64,000 nucleotides of DNA from Amorphochlora amoebiformis (GCA_054601695.1 BAAHQB010000059.1:1-64000); one strand, 5' to 3'. Shown: positions 31,911-55,644, numbered from the stretch's first letter. Notes: a model not told the origin generated them from the sequence alone. Translations and numbers: made by a program.

Positions 31911-32530
31911 ACGTGACAAGGCTTACCTGACATAAGCTTAGACTTAGGCTTAGGCTTGGGCTTATGCTTAAGCTTATGCCTAGGCTTAGGCTTAGGCTTA
32001 GGCTTAGGCTTAGGCTTAGGCTTATGCGTAGGCTTAGGCTTATGCGTAAGCTTAGGCTTAGATTTAGACTTAGACTTAGGCTTAGGCTTACGCTTAGGCT
32101 TAGCCTTTGGCTTAGGCTCAGGCTTAGGCTAACTCTCACGCTTAGGCTTATACTTAGGGTTAGGCTAAGTCTTAGGTGACTTAGGCTTAGGCCTAGGTAT
32201 CAGAGGGTTAGGCTTAGACTTAGGTAACATAGGCTTAAACCTATATATCATAGGTCAGGCTAAGTCTTTGGTGACATAGGAATAGGTGTAGGTATCATAG
32301 GATTAGGCCAAATCTTAGGTGACATAGGAATATATCTGGGTATCACAGGTTAGGCTGCTAAGTCTTAGGGTGACTTATAGGCTTAGGCCTAGGTATCATA
32401 GGTTAGGCTAAGTCTTAGGTGACATAGGAATAGGTGTAGGTATCATCATAGGGTTAGCTTAGACTTAGATGACATAGGCTTAGGCCAAGGTATCAGAGGC
32501 TCACTCTTAGACTTACACTTCGATTAGGCT
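31911..32530. repeat. Degenerate TTAGGC hexamer array
   Basis: Runs of TTAGGC on the plus strand (best at 31980-32040) decay into a longer unit with AGTCTTAGGTGACATAGG. Variants include TTAGAC, TTATGC and TTACGC. Confidence 0.9.
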
Positions 32531-32559
32531 CACCAAAGCCTAGGACTAGGGACTGCATA

Positions 32560-33295
<736 letters not shown>

Positions 33296-33771
33296 AATTG
33301 AGTTTGCATGAACCTGGACACATAATATTCGCCCCTGAGAGAACGTGGGTACAGGCCCCCTGATTTTGGTTAGACAGTCAATTTAAACCTAGGCTTATAA
33401 GCTTGCGTATCAAGATGTCGTGATGGATTAGATAGCTGGATGAGTCACTTGCTTGGCTAAGCTCTGTGATGTTATTGGCGTACGTGTTGGATGAGTGACT
33501 TGGTTGGGTAAGGTCTGTGATGCTATTGGCGTACGTGTTAGTAGGTTTAGGTCACGCGGTTTTGGATTGTCGTTATTAGTTTCTTACTCTTTGGATTGTT
33601 GTTATTAGTTTGTTAGCCAAGTGGGTTGGGTTGTTACTAGTTTGTTAGGCAAGTGGTTTGGATTGTTGTTTGTTATCAGTTTGTTAGGCAAGTGGTTTGG
33701 GTTGTTGTTATTGGTCTCTTACTCGATCGATGCGGAGCTTGGGGACTAGATTCGGCCCTGTGCATACATAA

Positions 33772-33827
<56 letters not shown>

Positions 33828-33897
33828 GTATGTATATATATACATACATATATACTTACATATTATAATACACACATATATGTAAATATATAATAAT

Positions 33898-33962
<65 letters not shown>

Positions 33963-33997
33963 AATATCGTAATATATTCACACAAACATATAAGTAG

Positions 33998-34029
<32 letters not shown>

Positions 34030-35086
34030 AATTATATATTTATTTATTATAAATATCATTATATATATATATATATGTATATATATACATGCATATATAT
34101 ATATATATATATATGCTTAAGCAGCGAAATGTAGTTAGGATGTCGATGTGTGGTAGGGTTAGTTAGGGTAGCTACATTCATTGAATACGCAAATATGGTA
34201 TCTTAAGCAGCGAAATGTGGTTATGAGGTCGATGTGTGGCAGGTTAGGCTAGGGGCTAGGGCAGGCTAGGCTAGGGGCTAGGGCAGGTTAGGCTAGGGGC
34301 TAGGGCAGGTTAGGCTAGGGGCTAGGGCAGGTTAGGCTAGGGGCTAGGGCAGGCTAGCTGCATTCATTCAACACACGGATGACTTATCCTGTGCGGAGAA
34401 ACATACTTAGGGATGAGTTATCCTGTGCGGAGAAATATACTTAGTAGTCGATGTGTGGCAGCTTAGGCTAGGGTAGGGTAGTTACATTGATTGAATACAC
34501 GGATGAATGAATTATCGTGTGAAGTGAAATGTGGTTGGTTATGATGTCGATGTGTGGCAGGGCAGGGCAGGCTCAGGCCGGGTAGCTTCATTGATTGAAT
34601 CCACGAATGAGTTATGAATGCAGCGAAATATACTCGAATGAGTTATGAATGCAGCGAAGTATAGTACATACTGTTGACATCGATAGGAAACGTGCGCGCT
34701 GGTGGTGTCATAGACTATGTGCATCGCTGTAGTTGGGTGGTTAGGATGGATAAATTACTGCATTTGGTGGTGAATTCGTGCATTTGGTGGTTCGGCCAAG
34801 CAGGGTAGGGTAGTACAGCATTGGTACATCATTGCTGTATTTCACTGCTTACCATCCGTTACTACGCGAGGCACATGCTATGCGCTTAGAATGCCACGAA
34901 AAGCATAACCACATGGTATGCGATTAGAATGCCACGAAAAGAAAAGTCTTAGCACAAGTACATTGATGGATGAGGCGGAGGGTTGGTAGTAAAGGCCCAT
35001 CGCATACGCTAATCAGAATCACCTAGACATATGCATTGCATATTATCAACATTCATATATATCCATAAATATACACATACACACAC

Positions 35087-35090
<4 letters not shown>
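33296..35090. repeat. Mixed minisatellites and unique DNA
   Basis: 33420-33720 repeats GTTTGTTAGGCAAGTGGTTT-type units. 33785-34110 is (TA)n. 34130-34640 repeats CAGCGAAAT...GATGTCGATGTGTGGCAG and contains five copies of a 22-bp unit (GGCTAGGGGCTAGGGCAGGT). 34640-35090 is unique DNA with short repeats (ATGCCACGAAAAG twice). No gene. Confidence 0.8.
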
Positions 35091-36590
<1,500 letters not shown>

Positions 36591-36599
36591 GTAGCGCAA

Positions 36600-37050
36600 T
36601 AAAGGATTCCACAATTGTAGTTATGGAATACACAATCGGTGTTAGGGCATGCATGATGAGTGTTCTAATAGAGGTACATGATAGGCATTAGGATATGCAT
36701 GATGACCATTCTAATAGGGATACATGGATACATGATCGGGATACATGATAGGCATTAGGACATGCATGATGACCGTTCTAATAGGGATACAGGATAGGAA
36801 TACAGGATAGGGATACATGTTGGGACATGCATGATGACCGTTCTAATAGGGCTACATGATAGGGCTACATGATAGGGATACATGATAGGGATACATGATA
36901 GGGATACATGATAGGGATACATGATAGGGATACATGATTGGGATACATGATAGGGATACATGATAGGTGTTACGACATGCGTGATTGACGTAATGGGAAT
37001 TGTAATAGTGGTACATGATAGGTGTTGGGACATGCATGATTGACGTAATG
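36600..37050. repeat. 13-bp minisatellite (TACATGATAGGGA)
   Basis: A tight array at 36850-36965. Looser copies lie on both sides, mixed with CATGCATGATGACCGTTCTA. Confidence 0.9.
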
Positions 37051-37159
37051 CGATTTGTAATATACGTTATGTGTCAACCATTTGATAGACTCAAAACTGC
37101 TTGCCTTCTGCTTGAGCCAGTGCACCAGCCCTACATTAACAAGCTCTTCAACACTCCCA

Positions 37160-37560
37160 ACAAAATCTCGGGTTAGGGATACGTGGAAGGGTTAGGGCAT
37201 CGGATCAGATTATTCGGAACGTCTTAGTTCGAGGACCATTGACTCGGGTTAGGATCAGATTATTCAGCACGTCGTACTCCGAGGACCATTGACTCGGGAT
37301 AGGGTTAGGGGTTTGGCATCGGGTTTGGGCGTCGGATTAGGGTTAGGAGTAGGGTTAGGATTAGGATGAGATTATTCAGCATGTCTCAGTCCTAGGACCA
37401 TTGACTCCTCCACAGGGTGGGGCTATAGTGCTGTTAGGGATCAGGGTTAGGGTTAGGATCAGATCACATAGGCTTAGGATCAGATTATTCAGCATGTCTT
37501 AGTCCTAGGACCATTGACTCTCAGATAGGCTTAGGGTTAGGGTTAGGGTTACCCTGTGAG
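37160..37560. repeat. Telomere-like GGGTTA patches interspersed with a unique 45-bp phrase
   Basis: Short GGGTTAGGGTTA runs alternate with four copies of AGGATCAGATTATTCAGCA...AGGACCATTGACTC. Confidence 0.85.
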
Positions 37561-37919
37561 TCGTGAAATGTCTGAGCTACCTGGGAGATAACTCCCTTAC
37601 GCACGGAACCCTTCAACTGAGGGATTGATAGTTAATGCTTAAACTAGGCTTGAGATTGGGGTTAGGGTTAGTGCTTTTCGTCACTGTGTTTCTCGTCACG
37701 ATCTGAAGCCCACTGTCCTCCGCATAACCATATAAATAACCATAACCATAACCATAACCAAAACAAAACCATAACCATAACAAAACCATAACCATAAGCC
37801 CCGCACAACCACAACCATAAACCCCGTACAACCAAAACCAAAGCCCAGCACCCGAATCCAAAAAGAATCAAAAGTGAAACATGCTAATCAGCTTTTCGGA
37901 CAAATATAAATCAAAATGT

Positions 37920-37962
<43 letters not shown>

Positions 37963-37967
37963 AATAC

Positions 37968-38003
<36 letters not shown>

Positions 38004-38017
38004 GTCTGTGTGTGTGT

Positions 38018-38076
<59 letters not shown>

Positions 38077-38174
38077 ATATATATATATATATATATGTGT
38101 GTGTGTATGTATGTATATATTTGTCTGTACGTGTGTGTGTGTCTGTGTATGGTAAATACACAATATATATACAA

Positions 38175-38224
<50 letters not shown>

Positions 38225-38256
38225 ATGTGAGTGGCATATACACAATAATAGATATG

Positions 38257-38316
<60 letters not shown>

Positions 38317-38324
38317 ATATATAT

Positions 38325-38357
<33 letters not shown>

Positions 38358-38387
38358 GTGTGTATTTTATAATCTCACATATATATA

Positions 38388-38431
<44 letters not shown>

Positions 38432-38439
38432 AATATATT

Positions 38440-38473
<34 letters not shown>

Positions 38474-38560
38474 AAATATGACGTAACATATATATATATA
38501 TATATACATGTATATATATATATATATTATATATGATGTAATTTTAATATGGTGTTGTCG
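37561..38560. repeat. CCATAA hexamers and (TA)n/(TG)n microsatellites
   Basis: CCATAACCATAACC repeats lie at 37728-37800. TA and GT blocks lie at 37915-38540. Confidence 0.9.
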
Positions 38561-38574
38561 AGAGTGATGCGTAG

Positions 38575-38825
38575 TCGAGAGTGATGTGCATGATGTGTGT
38601 GTGTGTGCGTGACGCGTGTGTGTATGACGTGTATGTGTGCATGATGTGTGTGTGTGTGCATGATGTTTTGTGCATGATGTGTGTGTGTGTGCATGACGTG
38701 TGTGTGTGCATGATGTGTGTGCGTGTGTGCATGATGTGTGTGTGTGCATGACGTGTGTGTGTGCATGATGTGTGTGTGTGTGTGTGTGTGCATGATGTAC
38801 ATGATGTACACGATGTATGCATGAT
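38575..38825. repeat. TG-rich minisatellite (GCATGATGTGTGTGTG)
   Basis: About 14 variable copies with a GCATGA(C/T)GTGTGTGTG core. Confidence 0.9.
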
Positions 38826-38904
38826 ACGTACGGTCGTTAAATGCGCATTAGAGTTGGTTGTTTTGGTCCATATATTTTGTAATGCCATGTAGACTGCATG
38901 CGTA

Positions 38905-39076
38905 GGGACACGTGAACATGCGTAAGGGACACGTGAACATGCGTAAGGGACACGTGAACATGCGTAAGGAACACGTGAACATGCGTAAGGGACACGTGAA
39001 CATGCGTAAGGGACACGTGAACGTGTGTAAGGGACACGTGAACATGCGTAAGGGACACGTGAACATGCGTAAGGGA
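38905..39076. repeat. 21-bp minisatellite with a CACGTG in each copy
   Basis: Eight copies of GGGACACGTGAACATGCGTA plus A. The 21-bp period gives long open frames on both strands with no gene evidence. Shorter duplications follow at 39100-39310 (GATTTGATTACTTTTTGAAC, GGGCTTATCATCACAATAGA). Confidence 0.92.
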
Positions 39077-39439
39077 AGCATAATAGCGGGTTTGTTATTC
39101 ATTGGCGGAATGATTTGATTACTTTTTGAACAAGTGGGATAGAGTGTGATGTAGATGATTTGATTACTTTTTGAACAGGTGGGATAGCGTGTCAGATGTA
39201 GCGTCGAATACTGGTTTCGCTGAGAGACAGGTGCCTTAGGTTAACGAGGGCTTATCATCACAATAGACTGCTGGTTAACGAGGGCTTATCATCACAATAG
39301 ACTGCTGGCTAAAACAAGGAAGAATATGTAAATATTTGAAATTTCATATTTATATAAATATACATTATATATATATGTATATATATTTACATAATAATAC
39401 ATATATGTGCACGTGGTGCTCTGATCATCGGCCTGATTT

Positions 39440-40180
<741 letters not shown>

Positions 40181-40498
40181 ATCGCTCTTGTCGCTCATCT
40201 TCGCATCGTGCGTTTTACTCTTTTCATGTGACCTCTCGAACCCGACTTCAGACGGGCCTTCAGACGGCGGCTGAATCCCCATCACGCCAGAGGGACCATG
40301 GAGTACACGTGTCCTCAACTCGAAAAGATGTAAAATAATTCGTCGGGTGATAAATAATTTATGCTCTTACAATATTTCGGCACTTGTTGGTTTGCTTCGG
40401 AAGGGCTCTTCCGCCGACTGTGTGTGCCCAAGCGGCGTTGCTGCATCCACTTGACTTCAAGCACAGAGGGGGGTTTAGCAAACAACTAACGGAGTAAT

Positions 40499-41746
40499 AT
40501 GGCAATGTCTATGGAGCCCGCAAGTGGGCGACAGCTGACGGTGGCCAATTCGTCTCCCGGTTCGGATCTGTTTCAAGACCTTGCTTCCAGCTCGTCTTTC
40601 CCATCAAGTACATCCCACAAGTCCATGAGCGAGCCCTCTGACAGCCAAATTTCCAGACACAGTGAACATGACTCCATCTCCAAGTCCAACCACAGGGGGG
40701 CCAGCTATGGGATGATGGGACAGGGCATAGGAATGGGGGTGGGGATGGGAATGGGAATGGGAATGGGAGGAGGGATGGGATACATGAACCCCGTGATGCA
40801 GGGAGGCCAGATGCTGATGCAGACGATCAATGCGCCGTTGTACTTCATGGGTCGCATGTCGCAGATCCTGGGCATGTCTTTCCAGTCGCTGCACATGTCG
40901 TTTGCGTCGTTCGTGCGTTTGGTGTCCATGTTCCTGATGGTCAAGAACGAGGCCTCGGGGGTGTTCAGGGCGATATATAACTTTGTCCTTAAGCGCGTTC
41001 GGCGTATTTTCTCGTCCCGTCAGCAAAACATGTACTACGACGCGTGGTCAGGGGCTGAGCAGGAGGGGATGTCGAGGACCCGTTGGTTTTTGTCGATGAT
41101 CGCACTCGGTGCCACAGTGATGATTATCCGTGCGTGGTACAAGTGGCTTTTCCAATCGTCAAGGCAGCTTACAAAGGCTGTGGATACCCTCAAGAACAAT
41201 AAGGACCTTATCCGCGCCCTCACCCACCGAGAGGTGCTGCACATGGTCAAAGAGGTGCTCAACCGCCGTAAGCCGAAGACCAGCAACGAGTACGCCGTTG
41301 GGCTGCTTCATAAGTGCTCACCCGCTCTACAGAAGCTCGCAAGGTCCCCGCAACTGCTCAAGGCCCTCGAGACACAGGCCGGCCTCCGCAAGGCTCTGAG
41401 CGACATCGGCAACAACAGAGATCCAAGTCGCGAAATGCCGTCGCGTGTGCGTAGCTGGATCATTCAGTGCGCTCAACTTACTGATATTCCCGGGCAAGCC
41501 AGGCCTGAGGTGAATCAGGTTGGGGCAACAGGGAGCGGTGCGAATGGCGGCTCAATGGTGGGGATGGGAATGGGCATGGGCATGGGCATGGGCATGGGCT
41601 CCATGGGTTCCATGGGAATGGGGATGGGGATGGGCTACGGAGGGCTTGGTGGCTATGGAGGCTACGGAGGCTACGGAGGCTACGGAGGCTACGGAGGAGG
41701 ATATGGGGGTTTTGGAGGCATGGGTATGGGCATGTACGGTTACTGA
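40499..41746 (+). CDS. PEX13: PEX13-like peroxisomal membrane protein
   Basis: An intronless gene of 415 codons. The start is fixed by an in-frame TAA at 40487, and a second Met is four codons later. The order is a Ser-rich N-terminus, a Gly-Met repeat (residues about 77-92), then a helical hydrophobic block (about 100-165) ending in RAIYNFVLKRVRRIF. That block matches the PEX13 N-terminal domain pattern (LxxSFxxLHxSFxxF, then a basic amphipathic helix). A second hydrophobic segment (about 195-210, FLSMIALGATVMIIRAW) and a helical domain to about 320 follow. The C-terminus is Met-Gly and Tyr-Gly-Gly repeats. In peroxisomes PEX13 is part of the docking complex for PEX5/PEX7 cargo receptors. 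There is no SH3 domain, as in plant PEX13. The family call rests on the motif pattern, not on an alignment. Confidence 0.6.
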   Translation: MAMSMEPASGRQLTVANSSPGSDLFQDLASSSSFPSSTSHKSMSEPSDSQISRHSEHDSISKSNHRGASYGMMGQGIGMGVGMGMGMGMGGGMGYMNPVMQGGQMLMQTINAPLYFMGRMSQILGMSFQSLHMSFASFVRLVSMFLMVKNEASGVFRAIYNFVLKRVRRIFSSRQQNMYYDAWSGAEQEGMSRTRWFLSMIALGATVMIIRAWYKWLFQSSRQLTKAVDTLKNNKDLIRALTHREVLHMVKEVLNRRKPKTSNEYAVGLLHKCSPALQKLARSPQLLKALETQAGLRKALSDIGNNRDPSREMPSRVRSWIIQCAQLTDIPGQARPEVNQVGATGSGANGGSMVGMGMGMGMGMGMGSMGSMGMGMGMGYGGLGGYGGYGGYGGYGGYGGGYGGFGGMGMGMYGY

Positions 41747-42437
41747 CAGGGCAGAGCTGTAGCAAACTAGAAGAAAGCACGTGACCTCATACACCTACAT
41801 ACTGTATATGCCACGGCGCTGCAATTTTACGTGACCATCAAGACCACAACTTTAAATTTTCAACACTTGTCAAAACACATAAATTTGAAATAATTATGTA
41901 AATACGTTTTCTAGGTTTTCGAATTGAATTTCGTTTATGATTAATTCGGTTCGGAACGGAATATGCTGGATATGTAGTGTATCTACGGGTCTGTGGCTGG
42001 TGCCGGTATGACTAGTACTAGTAGTATGACCTGTCCTAGTACTCACCTAGATTTAGTAGATGAAATGATTACCAGTCTGGATTAGTACGTGTTTTACTTG
42101 TACAATACAATACTAGAATACCTACATAAATAATATAATATTATATATCACACATGTGTATGTGATGCTGCACTGATGTATAACCTAGATAACGACCGCT
42201 CATCGCTTCCAGAATCTAATACTAGAATAATTAAAATTATCATTGTATTCGATCTACCGTTATCTAGTTATATCTATGCATATATATCATGGTATACCTA
42301 GTATACGTACAATCTATTAGTATATATATAGATATATATATGTATATATATATATATATTATATATATATATATATATACATATATATTTGTATATATGT
42401 ATATATATATGTACACACACATATACTAGATATACAC

Positions 42438-42503
<66 letters not shown>

Positions 42504-42509
42504 CACATA

Positions 42510-42554
<45 letters not shown>

Positions 42555-42601
42555 TATATACTAGTACTCGGTGCACCTGGGTATATATATAATATATATA
42601 T

Positions 42602-42657
<56 letters not shown>

Positions 42658-42671
42658 AAATACAAATATAC

Positions 42672-42710
<39 letters not shown>

Positions 42711-42718
42711 ATATAAAT

Positions 42719-42766
<48 letters not shown>

Positions 42767-42788
42767 CACTGTCTGGACAGTCGTAGCT

Positions 42789-42830
<42 letters not shown>

Positions 42831-42885
42831 TATGATCTATATGATGTACGTGCAGAGTGACAGTATACATGTACATGTAGATATA
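41747..42885. other. Convergent intergenic region with (TA)n
   Basis: This lies between the 3' ends of the PEX13-like and exopolyphosphatase genes. The first 500 bp is unique AT-rich DNA. 42320-42830 is mostly TA repeats. No gene seen. Confidence 0.7.
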
Positions 42886-50750
<7,865 letters not shown>

Positions 50751-51049
50751 TTTTCGACACGTGTGCTAATATCTGTTGAAACTCTCGGAATCTCGGGAAA
50801 TCCCAACGGATCTCGGAGGCAGACACGAGTGAAAGAGTAAAAACAACCCTTTTAATATTTCGCGCGCGCTAAGCTCAAACCGTCTGCCGAACGCCAACCC
50901 GCCAACGTACCGCAACGCAGGCGACACAAGCCTCAACCAACCCCTAGATTCCCCTCAACCGAACTACAACTCCAACCGAAGACGAGATACTCCCACACCA
51001 GACCACCACCAGCACTACACGATAGACAAAACGATTCAAACACATACAC
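50751..51049. promoter_or_regulatory. Short shared promoter region of the divergent PPX1 and Rab genes
   Basis: Only 299 bp separates the two start codons, and it is free of microsatellites. It contains ATTTCGCGCGCGC near 50857. No core element can be named with confidence; the role is inferred from position. Confidence 0.4.
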
Positions 51050-51532
51050 ATGCGCTCAGTTCGCCATAACAGGTACACCCCCTTATTTCTCCCACATTCC
51101 AATATTCATACCCTCCGGCCTTCGTACCTTTCAGGCCCTGTAGACCTTCCCACACTCCCTCTTCTTGCTTTCTTACCTTCTGTGACATACTGCTGAGAGC
51201 TACGCAATTCTACTCGGGGCTGATCTTCGCGCAATTGCTCATTGTTTGTGTCGCCTCTTTTTAATATTGTCCCCTTGTCACTACTTTGTGTGTTCAGGTC
51301 CCTTGGCCCACGCACCAAGCCCGAGGATGCAGCACGTGAATGCTCACGACATAATCAAGACACACAACCCCACAAGGCTAAGTCTAAGCCCAAGGGGCCA
51401 AACAAGAAGGATTTACCGCAAACGCCAGTCCTTCAAGGTGTGTTAACATCCATTTTTCATTCCTGTGTTTTTGCTATAATACTCTTTCTCTCTCTCTCTC
51501 TATCTCTCTCTCTCTATATATATATACATATT

Positions 51533-51569
<37 letters not shown>

Positions 51570-52470
51570 AATATATGTATGCATATCATTTATACTCAGA
51601 CCTGATCTCGGGTGATTCAGACGACGACATCCCCAAGGTGAACCTATATGTCATGTTGCACGATGTCTGTCAAACTTTAACCACATCCAGTATACTCTTT
51701 GACACAAGCTCATAAAGCCCCGCATGCATAAACTTGAGCTAGACCTCAAGCTCGAGGTTGATGCGCAACAGGAATCACCCTCAACAACCCTAAACAACGA
51801 CAAGAATCATCCATCAACAACCCTCAATAGGAAATCCTTGACAAGATGGAGCTAGACACAGCTCTCAACCTTCACATGGGCGACCCCGACCAAGACCCAG
51901 ACCTCCTAAGCGACCCGCTTACCGATGCCATGTCCGAGCTTGCGATCGACTACAAGACCCACAACGCTCATATCGATACCACTTATCCCCTCTTTACTGG
52001 GCAAACACCCGCTCTGGTAAATAGTGCTTCAAGTACGCTGTTGAACGTGCATTCGACTACGAACATCGCGCTGGAGCAGGGTAACAGCAGCAGACTATAT
52101 GGTCTTCACGTGGGCGTGCAAAACGTCATGCAAGGCTCCAATTATTGCAAGGACACCGAAAATATCGACCCCAGGGTCAACCGTCACCGGTATGTATTCA
52201 AACAGAAAATGACCAAACTTATCGTTTGTGTAGTTATGACATGAGTCTGTCGTTCAGCCTTAGATTCGATTTGAGGGGCTCGAAATTTGGGTCAAGGCTT
52301 GCCGTACGGGATCGAAGCCTTGGGAACGAAATGGCCAATTATGGACAAATCGGGATTGTCAGTGACAGTGCAACGATTGACCTAAGTTTCGACACAAAGA
52401 AAGCGATTGGAATCAAGTTTATAGGCTGGGAGGTCAAAGCGGTACAGGACTCGACTCTATAGTCTATACA

Positions 52471-52532
<62 letters not shown>

Positions 52533-52785
52533 GTTTATATTTCAAATATTTCCGAGTGCTTCAACTTGACCATTTGGGGTTTGTACGCGTTCCAGGTGCG
52601 ATACGACAGCCAGGCACACCTTAAGGGAGTCCGAAAGGGCTGGCGCATCCTCTCCATCGACCAAACGCCCGTGCAAAACTCCACCAACCATATCAAGGTA
52701 CAGAGGCTGTGAGAGAAATGGAGGGGAGACAGAGAAGAGCTCTCTAAAGTCTGGGAGAGATTTCGGGCATGAGTGTGTGGGTGTG

Positions 52786-52846
<61 letters not shown>

Positions 52847-52953
52847 TGTATGTGTAAGAGAGAGAGAAAGGGAGATTGCCAGAGATACCTATGTACATTA
52901 AAATATATGTATTTTTACATATACCCAAAAATACAATATATATACATATTATA

Positions 52954-52997
<44 letters not shown>

Positions 52998-53689
52998 TAT
53001 GTGTGTCCGTGTGTGTGTGTGCGTTAGTCCTGATATTTCCCTTGTAGTCTCGGGCTCAACTTTTTCAATAACTTACCATTCCTCAGGCCTTGTTCAAGAG
53101 TGCGTTCCAAAGAATATACGGAGAAGACAAAGAGGCCCTCGTAACCATGTCTTTCGACCCCTTGTACAACTCCGGCGCTTACCCCGTCTACCACCAAGTC
53201 GTGCCCCAAACCAACACAGCCGCCAACATCCTTGTCCCGGGCCGTCGTCATGATCCAGCGGCCTCCAACCCGAATCACAACATGCGTCTCCGCTCGCGTT
53301 CGCAGTCACGCTCGCAGTCCCAAGGACCCAGGGCAGGAAGAATTTCCCGTTCGCGATCCATTTCGCGCGGTCACTCGCATGTGCGGATGTCGAATACGTC
53401 GCTCTCCGCTGTCCCATCAAACCATTCTGTATCAGGCCGCCGCGTATCGGTGACATCGGAGGTATCGGAGGCCGTGAGTGCGTACGCCGACTCAGAGATC
53501 CTCGATATGGACATGCCTCGCCGCAAGACCTTCTTCAAAGTCGTCGTCGTCGGCAACTCGCGCTGTGGCAAGACTTCGATCATCAAGCGCCTTATTCACG
53601 GCCATTTCAATCCTAAGGAGAGGTCGACTGTGGGCGCAGATTTTCATGTAACTTCTCGAATTTTGTCGTTGGAATTGCTGTGTACAGAA

Positions 53690-53726
<37 letters not shown>

Positions 53727-54870
53727 CATTTTTATTTCTATGTGTGTGTAATATATGTAATATATATGTACAAGTTCACAAAACATGCGCATGCACACAC
53801 ATACACATTGTATTCGAACACATACAGGTAAAGGAGATCACACGTGGCGAGTCAGTCATAAAGCTCCGGATCTTCGACTTGGCCGGACAGGTACCGGACA
53901 AAATCATTTATAAAGAATGTCAAGACGTGGGATGTCTTGACAGTCAAGACGTGGGATGCTATTCTGCTATCTAAACTGCTATGTGGCAAAGATTGATCGC
54001 ATGTATATGCACGTTAGGACCGATTCGTGACTCTCACCCGAGCGTTCTACTCTAAGGCTGAGGGTGTCATCATCGTCTGCGACATCAGTCGATCGGTAAT
54101 ATGTTATTAAAACACTTGGAATCCCAAATCCCAGCTCGCATTTACAAGTCAATTTAGTAAATATGTCATACAGGCTACTCTGTCTGCCGTTGAGCAGTGG
54201 AAGAGCGCTCTCGACAACTCCGTACGTCTCGAGGCAAAGGTTCATAACAACACATGCATATATATATATATATATATGTGTGTGTATATATATATATACA
54301 CATATAAAAGTATATATATAGAATACATATTCAGGAGAAGGGCCTCGAAGTTCCGATAATTCTCATCGCCAACAAGGTGGACAAGCTAGAGGGCGATACC
54401 AAGTCGATTTTGTTCAAGGGTGCCGAGATCCAGAAGCTTGCTCACAAAACCTCGATCGACGCCTGGTATATCATGTATGCATGTATAATTGTTGTATGTA
54501 TCATTGCTATATGTATGCAAATTGACAGTCGAGCATGAAGTGTAGAAGGCAGCGAAACGAGTGGTGCAACAAATAGCATGCTATATTTGTGTTGAAATGT
54601 TGAAGAGTCTGCAACAAGTATTATTTTGCAAACATGTTCAGGTTCGTCGGGTCTGCCAAGGACGGGCGCAACATCTGCGAGGCCGTCGAGTACCTCGTCA
54701 CGCGAATGACCGAGGAGCGCCAACGTGCCTCCCAAAGGGCTAACATGCGACACCCCAGGGGCAAGTATCGCCATGGTCCTTCCAAGCGCAATCGTGGCGG
54801 TGATGGGATCATCCGACTCAGCGCCCGCGACTTCGATTCCAAGGCCAAGTCCAAGAATTGTTGTGCATAA
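51050..54870 (+). CDS. Rab32-like small GTPase with N-terminal PDZ-like domain, 12 exons
   Basis: The product is 657 aa. Exons: 51050-51072, 51298-51437, 51600-51637, 51831-52189, 52258-52441, 52596-52697, 53087-53647, 53828-53890, 54018-54095, 54174-54239, 54335-54465, 54642-54870 (TAA). All phases agree. Residues 1-215 are polar. About 222-305 reads as a PDZ fold: a KKAIGIKF carboxylate-loop region, then GVRKGWRILSIDQTPV and a final helix. An Arg-Ser-rich linker follows. The GTPase has GNSRCGKTS (438-446), switch I STVGADF (T463), DLAGQ (486-490), NKVD (551-554) and SAK (586-588). KTSIIKR, TRAFY and FDLAGQ...CDISRS resemble Rab32/38. The end is NCCA, a plausible geranylgeranylation site. 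Rab32 proteins work in traffic to lysosome-related organelles and mitochondria. The first exon (7 codons) is the least certain. Introns carry (TA)n. Confidence 0.88.
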
Positions 54871-55611
54871 CTTTCTCGATCGTTAGGCGCGCGCCAGGTG
54901 CGACGGCGTGGCGACGGAATGTTTACTGGTTTAACGTTGCCGGTACATGTCACTTCAAATTCAAATCTATCAGATACCTCCTTTTCTATTTTTATTCACA
55001 AATCTGTAGGATCATTTGTACTCTCCTAGTGTCTAGAGTGCAGTCGTATTATTATTATAGTCGTGTACATGTACTAGATGTATCTAGACTACTCTTGTCT
55101 AATAGTGAGACTGGTCTGGTCTAGATCATAGGCTCTAGATTCTCTAATGTAGACTAGGTCTAGTAGGTAGAAATACTCTAGACTTTTAGACTCGATCGTG
55201 ACATGCTGCTAGAATGATTCTCTAGCTAACTATAGATTCTATAGTGATTAGACGTACGGCCGTTATAGGTACTGTCTGACTGTATCTATATACTAGATAT
55301 CTAGGATATAACTAGTATAATCTAGATAATTGTAGCTGTCGACTGGCCGGGTCGATATCTCTAGATCTGGCCGAGTTTATACTAGCTCATCTAGCTCATA
55401 TGTGCACGCCATGCAGCAGCCCCGCGAATCCCAGGAACCGATCTAGTATATCTAGTATATATACTAGATATATACTACCAATAATTTACGTACGTATCAC
55501 TAGCATTACGCGTGCGTATGTATTATCTAGACACAACTATAACTTGTACTAGTACTAAGATAATCTATATATTAGATATATTGTGAACAATATCTAGTAT
55601 ATATATACTAG

Positions 55612-55643
<32 letters not shown>

Positions 55644-55644
55644 C

